A stretch of DNA of 64,000 nucleotides from Ilumatobacteraceae bacterium (GCA_033344875.1 JAWPMO010000001.1:4427595-4491594), one strand, 5' to 3'. Positions 17,096-25,861 are shown, numbered from the stretch's first letter. The notes: a model not told the origin generated them from the sequence alone. A program made the numbers and translations.

Positions 17096-17968
17096 TCAGT
17101 CGGGCAGGTTCTGGGCGTGCTGGAACCCGAAGCGGCCCTTGACGCACAGGTTGCCGTGGGTGATCTCGCTGTCGGGCGGCGACGAGACCTTCACGATCGT
17201 GTTGTCCTGCACGTGCAGCGTCAGGTTGCAGCCGACACCGCAGAACGCGCAGATCGTGTCGGTCGTGGTCTGCGCCGCCTCGTCCCAGGTGCCCGCCTCG
17301 CGCATGTCGTGCTCGGACTTGAACATGAGCGCCCCGGTCGGGCAGACCTGGATGCAGTTGCCGCAGTAGACGCACGCCGAGTCGGGGAGTGGCACGTCGT
17401 TCTCGGTCGACACCCGGGCGTCGAACCCGCGTCCGGCGATCTCGATCACGAAGCTGTTCTGCCACTGCTCGCCGCACGCGTCGACGCACTGGTAGCAGAG
17501 GATGCACTTGGCGTAGTCGCGCACGTACAGGTCGTTGTCGATCTTGACCGGTTGATCGGCGACGGTGGCGGCATCGCTGCCGTACCGGGTGGGGTCGGCG
17601 CCGTACTCGGTGTTCCAGTCGTCGACGCCGTCGGTGAGCGACAGATCGACCGACGACCCCAGGAACTCGAGGACCATCTTGCGGGAATGGTCGACCCGCT
17701 CGGACCGTGTGGTGACGACCATGCCGTCCTCGACCTCGCGGGAGCACGACGGCACCAGGACCCGGGAGCCCTCGACCTCGACCATGCACACCCGGCAGGC
17801 GTTCTTCGGGGTGATCGTGTCGCCGTAGCAGAGCGTGGGGATGTCGCCACCCTTCCCGCCGCACGCATCGAGGATCGTCGAACCCTTCGGCACGCTGACG
17901 TCGCGGCCGTCGATGTTCAACTCGACCGCATCGCGAGTTGTGCCTGGCACAACTCGCGATGTGGTCAT
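17096..17968 (-). CDS. Formate dehydrogenase iron-sulfur module (detached N-terminal part of FdhA)
   Basis: A 290-residue iron-sulfur protein corresponding to the N-terminal half of NAD-linked FdhA. A [2Fe-2S] domain has Cys47, Cys58, Cys61 and Cys75. Two [4Fe-4S] ferredoxin motifs follow (Cys155/158/161/165 and Cys199/202/205/209). Finally comes the molybdopterin-enzyme [4Fe-4S] domain with CAFCGVGC (Cys240/243/247) and GNLCVKGRFGF (Cys275 and the conserved Lys), after which it stops. The molybdopterin catalytic domain is on a separate gene (19689-21620). The His-Cys cluster usually found between the [2Fe-2S] and ferredoxin domains lacks its cysteines here. Residues 4-13 (SRVVPGTTRD) come from a repeated palindrome. 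Its ATG overlaps the stop of the NuoEF-like gene. Confidence 0.82.
   Translation of the reverse strand: MTTSRVVPGTTRDAVELNIDGRDVSVPKGSTILDACGGKGGDIPTLCYGDTITPKNACRVCMVEVEGSRVLVPSCSREVEDGMVVTTRSERVDHSRKMVLEFLGSSVDLSLTDGVDDWNTEYGADPTRYGSDAATVADQPVKIDNDLYVRDYAKCILCYQCVDACGEQWQNSFVIEIAGRGFDARVSTENDVPLPDSACVYCGNCIQVCPTGALMFKSEHDMREAGTWDEAAQTTTDTICAFCGVGCNLTLHVQDNTIVKVSSPPDSEITHGNLCVKGRFGFQHAQNLPD
17929..17961. repeat. Dispersed palindromic element, copy 1
   Basis: A perfect inverted repeat with 16-bp arms around a single T: CATCGCGAGTTGTGCC / GGCACAACTCGCGATG. It sits across the first codons of the Fe-S module and encodes part of SRVVPGTTRD. A shorter version is at 23455-23477. It looks like a REP-type or miniature palindromic element rather than a gene-specific operator. 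Confidence 0.7.
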
Positions 17969-19689
17969 GAGAACACCCCCAGGCGGACGACGGCGGATTC
18001 GATCGCATTGTAGGCGGTCTGACCGAGTCCGCAGATGCTGGCGTCCTGCATGGCGGTGCCGATCTCCTGGAGCAGTGCGAGGTCGACCTCGCGGTCGGTG
18101 CCGGCGATGATCCGGTCGATCGCCTCCTCTTGCCGCACGGTGCCGACCCGACAGGGGACACACTGTCCGCACGACTCGTCGCGGAAGAAGGCAGCGATCC
18201 GTTTGACGAGGTCGACGAGGTCGGCGTGTTGGTCGACGACCATCACCACGCCGGAGCCGAGCGACAGGCCGGCAGCGCGCACGTCGTCGGGCGACAGCAC
18301 CAGGTCGAGATCGTCGGGCCCGACGAAGTTGCCGGCGGCGCCACCGAGCAGCACGGCTCGGAGTTCGGAACCGTCGCGCAGCCCGCCGGCGAGTTCGACC
18401 AGGTCGCCCAGCGTCTCGCCGTACGGCACTTCGTACACGCCCGGCCGGCGCACGGCGCCGGACAGGCAGAACACCCGGTGCTCCGCCGCGTGGCCGTCGA
18501 GCAGGATGTACGGCACGTTCATCAGGGTCTCGACGTTGTTGACGACCGTCGGCTTGCCGAACAGGCCGGCCTGGAACGGGAACGGCGGCTTGTTGCGCGG
18601 CTCGCCGCGATAGCCCTCGATCGAGTTGAAGATCGCCGTCTCTTCACCGCAGATGTACGCCCCGGCCCCGAGGAAGAGCGCGAGGTCGAACCCGGTGTCG
18701 CCGCCCAGCAGGCCGCGCTCGTAACAGGCCGCGATCGCACACTCGAGGGTTCGGCGGGCGCGCGGGTACTCGCCGCGGAGGTAGATGTAGCCCTGCTCGC
18801 AACCGGTGGCGTGGGCGGCGATGCAGATCGCCTCGATCAGGGTGAACGGATCGTTCTCGATCAGCACGCGGTCCTTGAACGTGCCGGGCTCCGACTCGTC
18901 GGCGTTGCACACGAGGTAGTGCGGCCCTGCCTCTTGGGTGCGGACCGCCTCCCACTTGCGGCCGGTCGGGAAGCCGGCGCCGCCCCGACCGATCAGACCG
19001 GAGTCGGTCACGGCGGCGATCGTCGCCTCCGGACCGAGTGCCTTCGCACGGGTGAGGGCGGTGAAGCCGCGATCGGCGAGGAAGCCGTCGAGATCGAGCG
19101 GATCGATGCGGCGGGCGCGGTGGAGCAGGACGAGTTCGTCGCCGCCCGCCTGGGGGACCGCGGCAGCGGGGTCGTCCTCGGGGTCGGGGAACCCGCCGTC
19201 GGCGAAGCGCTGCACGTCGACCGGGGTCACGTGGCCGGCGACCGCCTGACGGCGCGGTGCGCCGGCTTCGGTGACGAACGCCGCCGGCGCCCGCTCACAC
19301 ATCCCGAGACACGGCGACGGGTGGGCATCAGCGGGCAGGTCGGGTGCGGTGAGGCCGCCGCCGGATCGGCACGCGACGTCGACGCACACATGGGTCTGGT
19401 GGGCGGCTCGCTCGTCCATCGAGAAGAGCGCGTAGAACGAGGCGACGCCGTACACCTCCGCCGGACCGAGGTCGAGCCGCTCGGCGATGTGGTCGATCGC
19501 CGGTTGGCTCAACCACCCGACCCGATCGTTGACGGCATGCAGCGTGGGGAGCAGCAGGTGCCGTTGCTCCCGGAAGGTGTGCCCACCGACGCCGTCGTGA
19601 ACGTCACGCTCCGGGGCTGGGCCGAGTACCGATGCGACCGCTTCGCGCTCGGGGGTGGTCGGGGGAACGCCCCGGGTCACGACGTCCAT
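17965..19689 (-). CDS. Formate dehydrogenase diaphorase subunit (NuoE-NuoF fusion)
   Basis: A 574-residue fusion that passes electrons from the iron-sulfur chain to NAD+. The NuoE-like part (about 1-165) has the [2Fe-2S] ligands Cys102, Cys107, Cys127 and Cys131. The NuoF-like part has the NADH/FMN stretch GRGGAGFPTGRKW (234-246), CNADESEPGTFKDR, GAGAYICGEETA with EGYRGEPRNKPPFP, and ESCGQCVPCRVGT plus a later SICGLG for a [4Fe-4S] cluster. This is the usual FdhB of soluble NAD-dependent formate dehydrogenases. Its start overlaps the catalytic gene stop (TGATG) and its stop overlaps the Fe-S module ATG, so all three are one operon. Confidence 0.88.
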   Translation of the reverse strand: MDVVTRGVPPTTPEREAVASVLGPAPERDVHDGVGGHTFREQRHLLLPTLHAVNDRVGWLSQPAIDHIAERLDLGPAEVYGVASFYALFSMDERAAHQTHVCVDVACRSGGGLTAPDLPADAHPSPCLGMCERAPAAFVTEAGAPRRQAVAGHVTPVDVQRFADGGFPDPEDDPAAAVPQAGGDELVLLHRARRIDPLDLDGFLADRGFTALTRAKALGPEATIAAVTDSGLIGRGGAGFPTGRKWEAVRTQEAGPHYLVCNADESEPGTFKDRVLIENDPFTLIEAICIAAHATGCEQGYIYLRGEYPRARRTLECAIAACYERGLLGGDTGFDLALFLGAGAYICGEETAIFNSIEGYRGEPRNKPPFPFQAGLFGKPTVVNNVETLMNVPYILLDGHAAEHRVFCLSGAVRRPGVYEVPYGETLGDLVELAGGLRDGSELRAVLLGGAAGNFVGPDDLDLVLSPDDVRAAGLSLGSGVVMVVDQHADLVDLVKRIAAFFRDESCGQCVPCRVGTVRQEEAIDRIIAGTDREVDLALLQEIGTAMQDASICGLGQTAYNAIESAVVRLGVFS

Positions 19690-21620
19690 CAGCCGGAGAC
19701 GCCGACGGGTGAGACGAACTTGTCGATCCGCACCGCGGCCGCCTTGAACTCGGCGGTTCCGGAGCGCGGGTCGGTCGCGTCGATCGTGAGCTGGTTGACG
19801 TCGACCTCGTCGGGGAAGTGGAACGTCATGAAGACGAGCCCGGGACGCAGACCGGGGTCGACCCGGGCCGGCGCGTCGATCGTGCCGCGAGGCGACGACA
19901 CGCGGACCATCTCGCCGTCGGCGATCGCCAGCCGCTCGGCGTCTTCGGGGGAGATGTCGACCGTCTCGCCGAGTCGGTTCGGGCTGCGGTAGCCGCCCGA
20001 CTGCACGCCGGTGTTGTAGGAGTCGAGGCGCCGGCCGGTGGTGAGGCGGAGCGGGAACTCCTTGCTCAGCGACTCGACCGGCGGGTCGTCGACGACCACG
20101 GAGAACGGCGCAGGACGGCCACGGTCGGCGGGGTCGTCAGCCCACAACCGACCGTGGAGGAACGGCGGCTCGATCGTGTCGTCGGACGGGCACGGCCACT
20201 GGATGCCGCCGAGTTCGTCGAGCCGGTCCCACGACATGCCGGCGTGCATGGGGGAGAGGCGGCGCAGTTCGTCCCAGATCTGCTCGTGGTCGTCGTACTG
20301 CCACTCGTGGCCGAGACGGGTGGCGAGGTCGAGCAGGATGTCGATGTCGTCGCGTGCCTCGCCCGGCGGGTCGAGCGCCTTTCGGACGCGCTGCACCCGT
20401 CGCTCGGAGTTGGTGACGGTGCCGTCTGACTCGCACCACGACGCACTGCCGGGCAGCACGACGTCGGCGAGCTCGGCCGTCTTCGTGAGGTAGATGTCGA
20501 GTACGACGAGATGGTCGCGGCTCGACAGCAGATCGATCGCCTTGCTCACGTCGGCCTCGGACTGGGCCGGGTTCTCGCCGATCACGAAGACCGAGCGGAG
20601 CTCGCCGTGCTCCATCGCTTCGAACATCTCGGTCAGGTGCCAGCCGTTCCGTGGCGGCACGGCAGCACCCCATTCGGCCTCGAACTTGGCGCGGGCCTCG
20701 TCGTCTTCCACGTCTTGAAATCCGGGCAGCTTGTTCGGCAGGGCGCCCATGTCGCCGCCGCCCTGCACGTTGTTCTGGCCGCGCAGCGGTGTGAGCCCGG
20801 CGCCGAACCGGCCGACCTGACCGGTCAGGATCGCCAGGTTGCACAGCGCGAGCACGTTGTCGACGCCGTTGTGGTGCTCGGTGATCCCGAGCGTCCAGCA
20901 CAGCTGTGCGGCATCGGCGGTGGCGTAGGCGTGGGCCAGCTCACGGATCGCGTCGGCCGGCACGCCGGTGACCTGCTCGCCCCGCTCGAGCGTCCAGTCC
21001 TCGACCGAGGCGGCGTACTCGTCGTAGCCGGTGGTGGCCCGTTCGACGAACGACAGGTTCGCGAGGCCGGCGTGGATGATCTCGCGAGCGATCGTGTTGG
21101 AGAGCGCGATGTCGGTGCCGACGTGGAGGCCGAGCCAACGATCGGCGAACTGGGCCGTCTCGCTGCGGCGCGGGTCGACCACGTACAGCTTCGCGCCGTT
21201 GTGGATCGCCGTGAGCACGTGATGGAAGAAGATCGGGTGCGCATTGCGCGCGTTGGAGCCCCACATGACGATCACGTCAGCGGCCTCGGCCTCTTGGTAC
21301 GACGACGTACCGCCGCCTGCTCCGAAGACAGTGGCCAGACCGACCACGGAGGGAGCGTGTCAAGTGCGGTTGCACGAGTCGATGTTGTTGGTCTCGAACA
21401 CGGTGCGGGCGAGTTTCTGGGCGACGAAGTTCATCTCGTTGGTCGACTTGGAGCAGGAGAACACCCCGATCGAGCCGCCGCCGTGTTCGTCGAGTGTCCG
21501 GCGGAAACCCCAGGCGGCTCGATCGAGCGCTTCGTCCCACGATGCCGGGCGCAGCACACCGTCGTCACGCACGAGCGGGCGGGTGAGGCGAGCCATCGGG
21601 CGGTGCGGTCGACGTCCCAT
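19689..21620 (-). CDS. fdhA: Selenocysteine-containing formate dehydrogenase catalytic subunit
   Basis: The frame is open from above 21620 to 19689 apart from one UGA at 21360-21362. The translation across it reads NNIDSCNRT-U-HAPSVVGLA, exactly the active-site context (CARVUHGPSVAGL in E. coli FdhF) where formate dehydrogenases have selenocysteine or cysteine, so UGA is read as Sec87. A SECIS-like hairpin follows at once. The protein (643 residues) has molybdopterin-binding segments VIVMWGSNARNAHPIFFHHVL, LYVVDPRRSETAQFADRWLGLHVGTD, TPLRGQNNVQGGGDMGALPN and the C-terminal dinucleotide domain LTTGRRLDSYNTGVQSGG. It lacks the N-terminal [4Fe-4S] domain, which is on the gene at 17096. The start is uncertain: ATG 21620, 21596 or 21674. 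The fhs operon is divergent. Confidence 0.88.
21331..21362 (-). promoter_or_regulatory. SECIS-like element and Sec codon in fdhA
   Basis: On the minus strand the UGA (21362-21360) is followed 18 nt later by loop GGUCU, closed by the stem GUGGUC / GGCCAC (21347-21342 with 21336-21331; one U-G pair). E. coli fdhF, as remembered, has the same loop bases GGUCU at the same 18-nt distance from its UGA. This is the signal read by SelB for selenocysteine insertion. No selA, selB, selC or selD gene is in the window. Confidence 0.8.
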
Positions 21621-21655
21621 CGCGCCGAGACTAGCCGCGACCCCGGAGGCGGTGG

Positions 21656-21688
21656 TTCCACCAAGCGGAACCATTCCGTATTGTGGAA
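21656..21688. promoter_or_regulatory. Tandem TTCC-N7-GGAA boxes between fdhA and fhs (candidate IclR operator)
   Basis: Two 15-bp boxes, TTCCACCAAGCGGAA (21656-21670) and TTCCGTATTGTGGAA (21674-21688), start 18 bp apart in the divergent fdhA/fhs promoter region. The second differs by one base from the box at 35637-35651 beside the iclR gene. The same 18-bp pairing occurs at 36520-36552. Confidence 0.7.
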
Positions 21689-21752
21689 CGACTGGATCCG
21701 TGCGACACTGTCCGACGTCGTTGTCCGGTACTGAGCCATGGGGGTTTGCCAG

Positions 21753-23450
21753 ATGTCCTTTCCCACCGATCTCGAGATCGCCCGTCGAGCGTCACCCAAG
21801 CCGATGTCCGAAATCGCCGCGAAGATGGGGATCGGGGAGCATCTGCTGCAGCCGTACGGCAGCGAGCTGGCGAAGATCAAGCTCGACGCCATCGAGGAGT
21901 TGGACGGTCGGCCGAAGGCGAAGTACGTCGTGGTGACCGCGATCACGCCGACCCCGCTCGGCGAGGGCAAGACCACGACCACGGTCGGACTCGGCCAGGC
22001 GATGCAGCACGTCGGCAAGAACGCGGTGATCTCGCTGCGGCAACCGTCGATGGGACCGACGTTCGGGATCAAGGGCGGCGCCGCCGGCGGCGGCTACAGC
22101 CAGGTGATCCCGATGGAACTGCTCAACCTGCATCTGACCGGCGACTTCCACGCCGTCACCGCGGCGCACAATCTCCTGTCGGCGATGATCGACAACCATC
22201 TGTTCCACGGCAACGACCTCGACCTCGACATCGACAACATCACCTGGCGTCGGGTCATGGACGTCAACGACCGGGCGCTCCGCAACATCGTGGTCGGGCT
22301 CGGCGGCAAGATGGACGGCGTCGTCCGTCAGACCGGGTTCGACATCACGGCGGCATCCGAGGTCATGGCGATCCTCGCCCTCGCCACGTCGCCCGACGAC
22401 ATGCGGACCCGCCTCGGCCGGATCGTGGTCGGGTACACCCCCGACGGCACGCCGGTCACCGCCGAGCAGCTGAGCGGTGCCGGTTCGATGGCGGTGATCA
22501 TGCGAGAGGCACTGGCACCCAACCTCCTGCAGACGCTGGAGAACACGCCCGTGATCGTGCACGCCGGCCCGTTCGGCAACATCGCGCACGGCAACTCGTC
22601 GGTGGTCGGCGACCTGATCGGCATCCACGCCGGCGACTACCTCATCACCGAGGCCGGGTTCGGGGCCGGCATGGGTGCCGAGCGGTTCTTCAACATCAAG
22701 TGTCGGGCGAGCGGACTGCGACCCGACGCCGCGGTGCTCGTCGCGACCGTCCGGGCGCTCAAGGCGCATTCCGGCAAGTACAAGATCGTCGCGGGGAAGG
22801 ATCTCCCCGACGACCTCCTCGCCGAGAACCCCGACGACGTCGCCGCCGGAGCCGCGAACCTGCGCAAGCAGATCGAGAACGTGAAAGCCCACGGCGTCAC
22901 CCCGGTGGTGGCGATCAACGCGTTCCCGACCGATCACCGGAGCGAGCACGACGAGATCCGCCGGATCGCCGAGCAGATGGGTGCCCGCGTCGCGGTGTGC
23001 ACGCACTTCAGCGACGGCGGCGCCGGCGCGACCGATCTCGCCCAGGCCGTGATCGAGGCGTGCGAGGAGGACAGCGGGTTCCACTACCTCTACGACGACG
23101 ACGACAGCCTGAAGTCGAAGATCGAGTCGGTCGCCACCACCATCTACGGTGCCGAGCGGGTCGAGTACACGCCAGCGGCCAGCAAACAACTCGCCAACTA
23201 CGAGGCGAACGGCTTCGGCAACCTGCCGGTGTGCATCGCCAAGACCCACCTGTCGATCTCGGGCGACGCCTCACTCAAGGGTGCTCCCACGGGGCACACG
23301 CTCACCGTCCGCGAGGCGCGTGCGTCGGTCGGCGCCGGGTTCGTCTACCCGATCTGTGGCGAGATGCGGACCATGCCGGGCCTCGGCAAGTCGCCGGCCG
23401 CATCTCGCATCGACTTCGACGACGATGGCGAGATCGTCGGACTCAGCTGA
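21753..23450 (+). CDS. fhs: Formate--tetrahydrofolate ligase
   Basis: A 565-residue enzyme that joins formate to tetrahydrofolate with ATP, or runs in reverse to release formate and ATP during methyl oxidation. Family motifs are TPTPLGEGKTTTTVGL (phosphate-binding loop, about residues 67-82), MGPTFGIKGGAAGGGYSQVIPM, HAGPFGNIAHGNSS and YPICGEMRTMPGLGKSPA. ATG at 21753 has GGGGG eight bases before it and starts the family-typical MSFPTDLEIAR. The ATG at 21738 would add five residues. It is divergent from formate dehydrogenase, shares the tandem boxes at 21656-21688, and is followed by folD. The context supports the formate-releasing direction feeding FDH. Confidence 0.93.
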   Translation: MSFPTDLEIARRASPKPMSEIAAKMGIGEHLLQPYGSELAKIKLDAIEELDGRPKAKYVVVTAITPTPLGEGKTTTTVGLGQAMQHVGKNAVISLRQPSMGPTFGIKGGAAGGGYSQVIPMELLNLHLTGDFHAVTAAHNLLSAMIDNHLFHGNDLDLDIDNITWRRVMDVNDRALRNIVVGLGGKMDGVVRQTGFDITAASEVMAILALATSPDDMRTRLGRIVVGYTPDGTPVTAEQLSGAGSMAVIMREALAPNLLQTLENTPVIVHAGPFGNIAHGNSSVVGDLIGIHAGDYLITEAGFGAGMGAERFFNIKCRASGLRPDAAVLVATVRALKAHSGKYKIVAGKDLPDDLLAENPDDVAAGAANLRKQIENVKAHGVTPVVAINAFPTDHRSEHDEIRRIAEQMGARVAVCTHFSDGGAGATDLAQAVIEACEEDSGFHYLYDDDDSLKSKIESVATTIYGAERVEYTPAASKQLANYEANGFGNLPVCIAKTHLSISGDASLKGAPTGHTLTVREARASVGAGFVYPICGEMRTMPGLGKSPAASRIDFDDDGEIVGLS

Positions 23451-23454
23451 ATCA

Positions 23455-23477
23455 CGAGTTGTGCCAGGCACGACTCG
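23455..23477. repeat. Dispersed palindromic element, copy 2
   Basis: CGAGTTGTGCC-A-GGCACGACTCG, 11-bp arms with one mismatch, lies in the fhs-folD gap four bases after the fhs stop. It shares its core with the 33-bp copy at 17929-17961. Confidence 0.65.
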
Positions 23478-23497
23478 ACATGGAGACTGGGCAGATC

Positions 23498-24376
23498 ATG
23501 AGTGACGATTTCGAACGGACGCCCGGCGGTGCGGTGCTGATGGACGGCAACCGATTGCGCGACGAGACCGTCGCCCGGATCCGCGCCGAGCTCGACGGGA
23601 TGGGGAACCCGGCGGTGTGCCTCGCCACCGTGCTGGTCGGTGCCGACCGCCCCAGCCAGATCTACGTGCGGATGAAGCACAAGAAGGCCGAGGAAGCCGG
23701 TCTGATCTCGAAGGGTGTCGAACTCGCCGACGACGCGACCCAAGCCGAGGTCGAGGCCGCCGTCCAGGCACTCGTCGACGACCCGGAGGTGCACGGCATC
23801 CTCGTGCAGTTGCCGCTTCCCGGGCACCTCGACCCCGAGCCGGTCCTGGCGCTGGTCCCACCGGAGAAGGACGTCGACGGCCTCACCGAACGGTCGATGG
23901 GCCGACTCGTGCGCGATCTGCCGGGGCACGTGCCGTGCACGCCGCTCGGCGTGATGCGCCTGCTCGAGCGGTACGGCGTCGAGACGTCGGGCAGACGAGC
24001 GGTCGTCGTCGGTCGATCGACGCTCACCGGATTGCCGCAGGTGTTGCTGCTCGGACGCAAGGGCACCGACGCCACGGTCACGCTCGCACACTCTCGTACC
24101 GCCGACCTGGTCGCGGTCTGTCGGGAGGCCGACATCATCGTGGCGTGCGCCGGCCAGGCACGGATGATCACCGCCGACCACGTGAAGCCGGGCGCGGCCG
24201 TGGTCGACGTCGGTGTGTCGCGGTCGGAGTCGGGCATCGTCGGTGACGTGGACTTCGACGCGGTCCAGGAGGTCGCCGGTGCGATCACACCCATGCCGGG
24301 TGGCACGGGTCCGATGACCATCGGCTGCCTGCTCGAGAACACGGTGTCGGCTGCCCGCATGCAGGGCGCCATCTGA
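23498..24376 (+). CDS. folD: Methylenetetrahydrofolate dehydrogenase/cyclohydrolase
   Basis: A 292-residue bifunctional FolD interconverting 5,10-methylene-, methenyl- and 10-formyl-tetrahydrofolate with NAD(P). Seen are the substrate-site stretch PSQIYVRMKHKKAEEAG with the catalytic lysine region, GILVQLPLPGHLD, PPEKDVDGL, the nucleotide-binding VVVGRSTLTGLPQVLLL, and the C-terminal PMPGGTGPMTI. ATG at 23498 is preferred because GGAG lies upstream. An ATG at 23480 overlaps the edge of the palindrome. In VVVGRSTLTGLP the usual form is GRSxxVGxP, so Val is replaced by Thr-Leu-Thr-Gly context, a minor variation. It links methylene-THF oxidation to Fhs immediately upstream. Confidence 0.92.
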   Translation: MSDDFERTPGGAVLMDGNRLRDETVARIRAELDGMGNPAVCLATVLVGADRPSQIYVRMKHKKAEEAGLISKGVELADDATQAEVEAAVQALVDDPEVHGILVQLPLPGHLDPEPVLALVPPEKDVDGLTERSMGRLVRDLPGHVPCTPLGVMRLLERYGVETSGRRAVVVGRSTLTGLPQVLLLGRKGTDATVTLAHSRTADLVAVCREADIIVACAGQARMITADHVKPGAAVVDVGVSRSESGIVGDVDFDAVQEVAGAITPMPGGTGPMTIGCLLENTVSAARMQGAI

Positions 24377-24449
24377 CCGACCCGCCGGGGGGACCGCTCG
24401 ACGACCGAGCGATCGGTCGACACGACGGCGAGCGCCGGTCACATGCAAC

Positions 24450-24482
24450 GGAGTCGGGTGCGACACGGTCGCACCCGACTCC
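24450..24482. terminator. Hairpin after folD
   Basis: A perfect 15-bp stem (GGAGTCGGGTGCGAC, 24450-24464; complement 24468-24482) with a 3-nt loop lies between the convergent folD and small acidic protein genes. It probably terminates transcription from both sides. Confidence 0.75.
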
Positions 24483-24499
24483 ATCGCGGCCCGCCGATC

Positions 24500-24709
24500 T
24501 CAGACGCCGGAGGTGACGTCGCCTTCGCCCTGGACGTTCTTGCCCTTGTCGGTCATGTCGTCGTAGTGCTCGGCGACCTGGTCCAGGTCGACGTCCTGCT
24601 CCGCACGTTCGGCGGCCGCTTCCTCCGCGGCGGTCGGCTCGGGACCGGCCGACACCTCCGTGAACTTCTCGGCCTGCTGCTTGCTGGTGTCGGTGTTGAT
24701 CTCGGTCAT
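24500..24709 (-). CDS. Small acidic hydrophilic protein, unknown
   Basis: A 69-residue frame starting ATG at 24709. It is rich in Glu, Asp, Ala and Gln (for example TAAEEAAAERAEQDVD), with no hydrophobic segment or cysteine, and ends DMTDKGKNVQGEGDVTSGV. It is probably cytoplasmic and partly helical or disordered. Support for a real gene is its clean position between a folD-side terminator and a 135-bp divergent promoter gap, and natural-looking composition. No strong ribosome-binding site is seen. No family was recognised. Confidence 0.5.
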   Translation of the reverse strand: MTEINTDTSKQQAEKFTEVSAGPEPTAAEEAAAERAEQDVDLDQVAEHYDDMTDKGKNVQGEGDVTSGV

Positions 24710-24844
24710 GGGCCGGTCGTACCCGGTCACCGAACGTCCAAACACCTCGGCGCGAGCCGGTCGGCGCCCGTCCGGGCGGCCGGTCCACGCGCGAGACTGG
24801 GCCGTGCATGACCCACGCAGCGATCGACGGCACCGGCTGACCCG

Positions 24845-25780
24845 ATGGACGGACTCCACGACATCACGATCCTCGACGCGGCCGACGTCGCTCGCGCCGC
24901 GCCGTACGCCGATCTCGTCGATGCACTGTACGACGGGCACCAGCGTCCGCCGGCGGTGTGCGAGCGGATCGTCTACGGGCCGGACGGCGCCGACGAGAGG
25001 TTCATGGCGTTGCCGGCATGGCAGCCCGGTGCGTCGATCGGGATCAAGCTGGCGACGATCTTCCCGGACAACCCCGAACACGGTCGCCCGTCGGTGCAGG
25101 CGCTCGTGCTGCTTTTCGACGGCACCGACGGCTCCCCGCTCGCATTGATCGACGGAACGGAACTGACCTATCGGAAGACGGCTGCCGACTCGGCGCTCGG
25201 AGCGCGGATGCTCGCTCGTGACGATGTCCGCACCCTCCTCATGGTCGGCGCCGGTGGACTCGCTCCACATCTGATCGCAGCGCATCGAGCGGTGCGGCCG
25301 TCGATCGACCGGGTCGTCGTGTGGAACCGCACGGCCGCCAAGGCGCGTGCGCTCGTCGACGCCGGGATCGCCGACGACGTCGTCGACGATCTCGAAGCTG
25401 CCGCCCGAGCGGCCGACATCATCTCGACCGCCACGATGTCGAGGGAACCGCTCGTCCTCGGTGGGTGGCTGCGCCCCGGGACCCACCTCGACTGTGTCGG
25501 GGCGTATTTGCCCGAACTTCGCGAAGTCGACGATCGCGCCGTGCTCCGGTCAGAGCTGTTCGTCGACTCGCGCGGGGCGGCGATCGACGAGGGCGGCGAC
25601 ATCGTCGGTCCGATGCGGGCAGGCTTGATCGACGCGTCGCACGTCCGCGCCGATCTGTACGAACTGTGTCAAGGGCTCCACTCGGGCCGGACGGACGACC
25701 GCGCGATCACGCTGTTCGAGAACGGCGGCGGAGGACACCTCGACCTGATGACGGCGCAGCACGTCTGGGCCGCCCGATGA
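24845..25780 (+). CDS. Ornithine cyclodeaminase / mu-crystallin family protein
   Basis: A 311-residue NAD(P)-dependent enzyme of the OCD/mu-crystallin family. Members include ornithine cyclodeaminase (ornithine to proline), alanine dehydrogenase and ketimine reductases. Visible features are IGIKLATIFPDNP (about 66-78), LIDGTELTYRKTAADSALGARMLA (about 101-124) and the Rossmann motif LLMVGAGGLAPHLI (about 130-143), then VVWNRTAAKA and LDCVGAYLPELREVDD. The exact substrate cannot be assigned from sequence alone. It stands alone between a small divergent gene and a strong bidirectional terminator. PutA for proline catabolism is elsewhere in the window at 51069. Confidence 0.8.
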   Translation: MDGLHDITILDAADVARAAPYADLVDALYDGHQRPPAVCERIVYGPDGADERFMALPAWQPGASIGIKLATIFPDNPEHGRPSVQALVLLFDGTDGSPLALIDGTELTYRKTAADSALGARMLARDDVRTLLMVGAGGLAPHLIAAHRAVRPSIDRVVVWNRTAAKARALVDAGIADDVVDDLEAAARAADIISTATMSREPLVLGGWLRPGTHLDCVGAYLPELREVDDRAVLRSELFVDSRGAAIDEGGDIVGPMRAGLIDASHVRADLYELCQGLHSGRTDDRAITLFENGGGGHLDLMTAQHVWAAR

Positions 25781-25804
25781 CGGGGCCACGTCCGACCCGA
25801 GACG

Positions 25805-25845
25805 CGACGAGCCGCGGGCAGCTCTGAGCTGCCCGCGGCTCGTCG
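25805..25845. terminator. Strong bidirectional terminator
   Basis: A perfect 20-bp inverted repeat with a one-base centre (arms 25805-25824 and 25826-25845, core GAGCCGCGGGCAGC). It sits between the convergent OCD-family gene and the giant FnIII gene. Confidence 0.85.
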
Positions 25846-25861
25846 AACCGGTTCGGTCGGC

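Noticed and set aside
21348-21362. Premature stop or pseudogene in the formate dehydrogenase catalytic gene
   Set aside because: The stop is UGA only, lies exactly at the Sec position, both sides are in the same frame with intact motifs, and a SECIS-like hairpin follows at the expected distance.
21683-24376. 897-codon frame covering fhs and folD
   Set aside because: Only its last 292 codons (folD) are coding. The first part is out of frame with fhs and Arg/Pro-rich.
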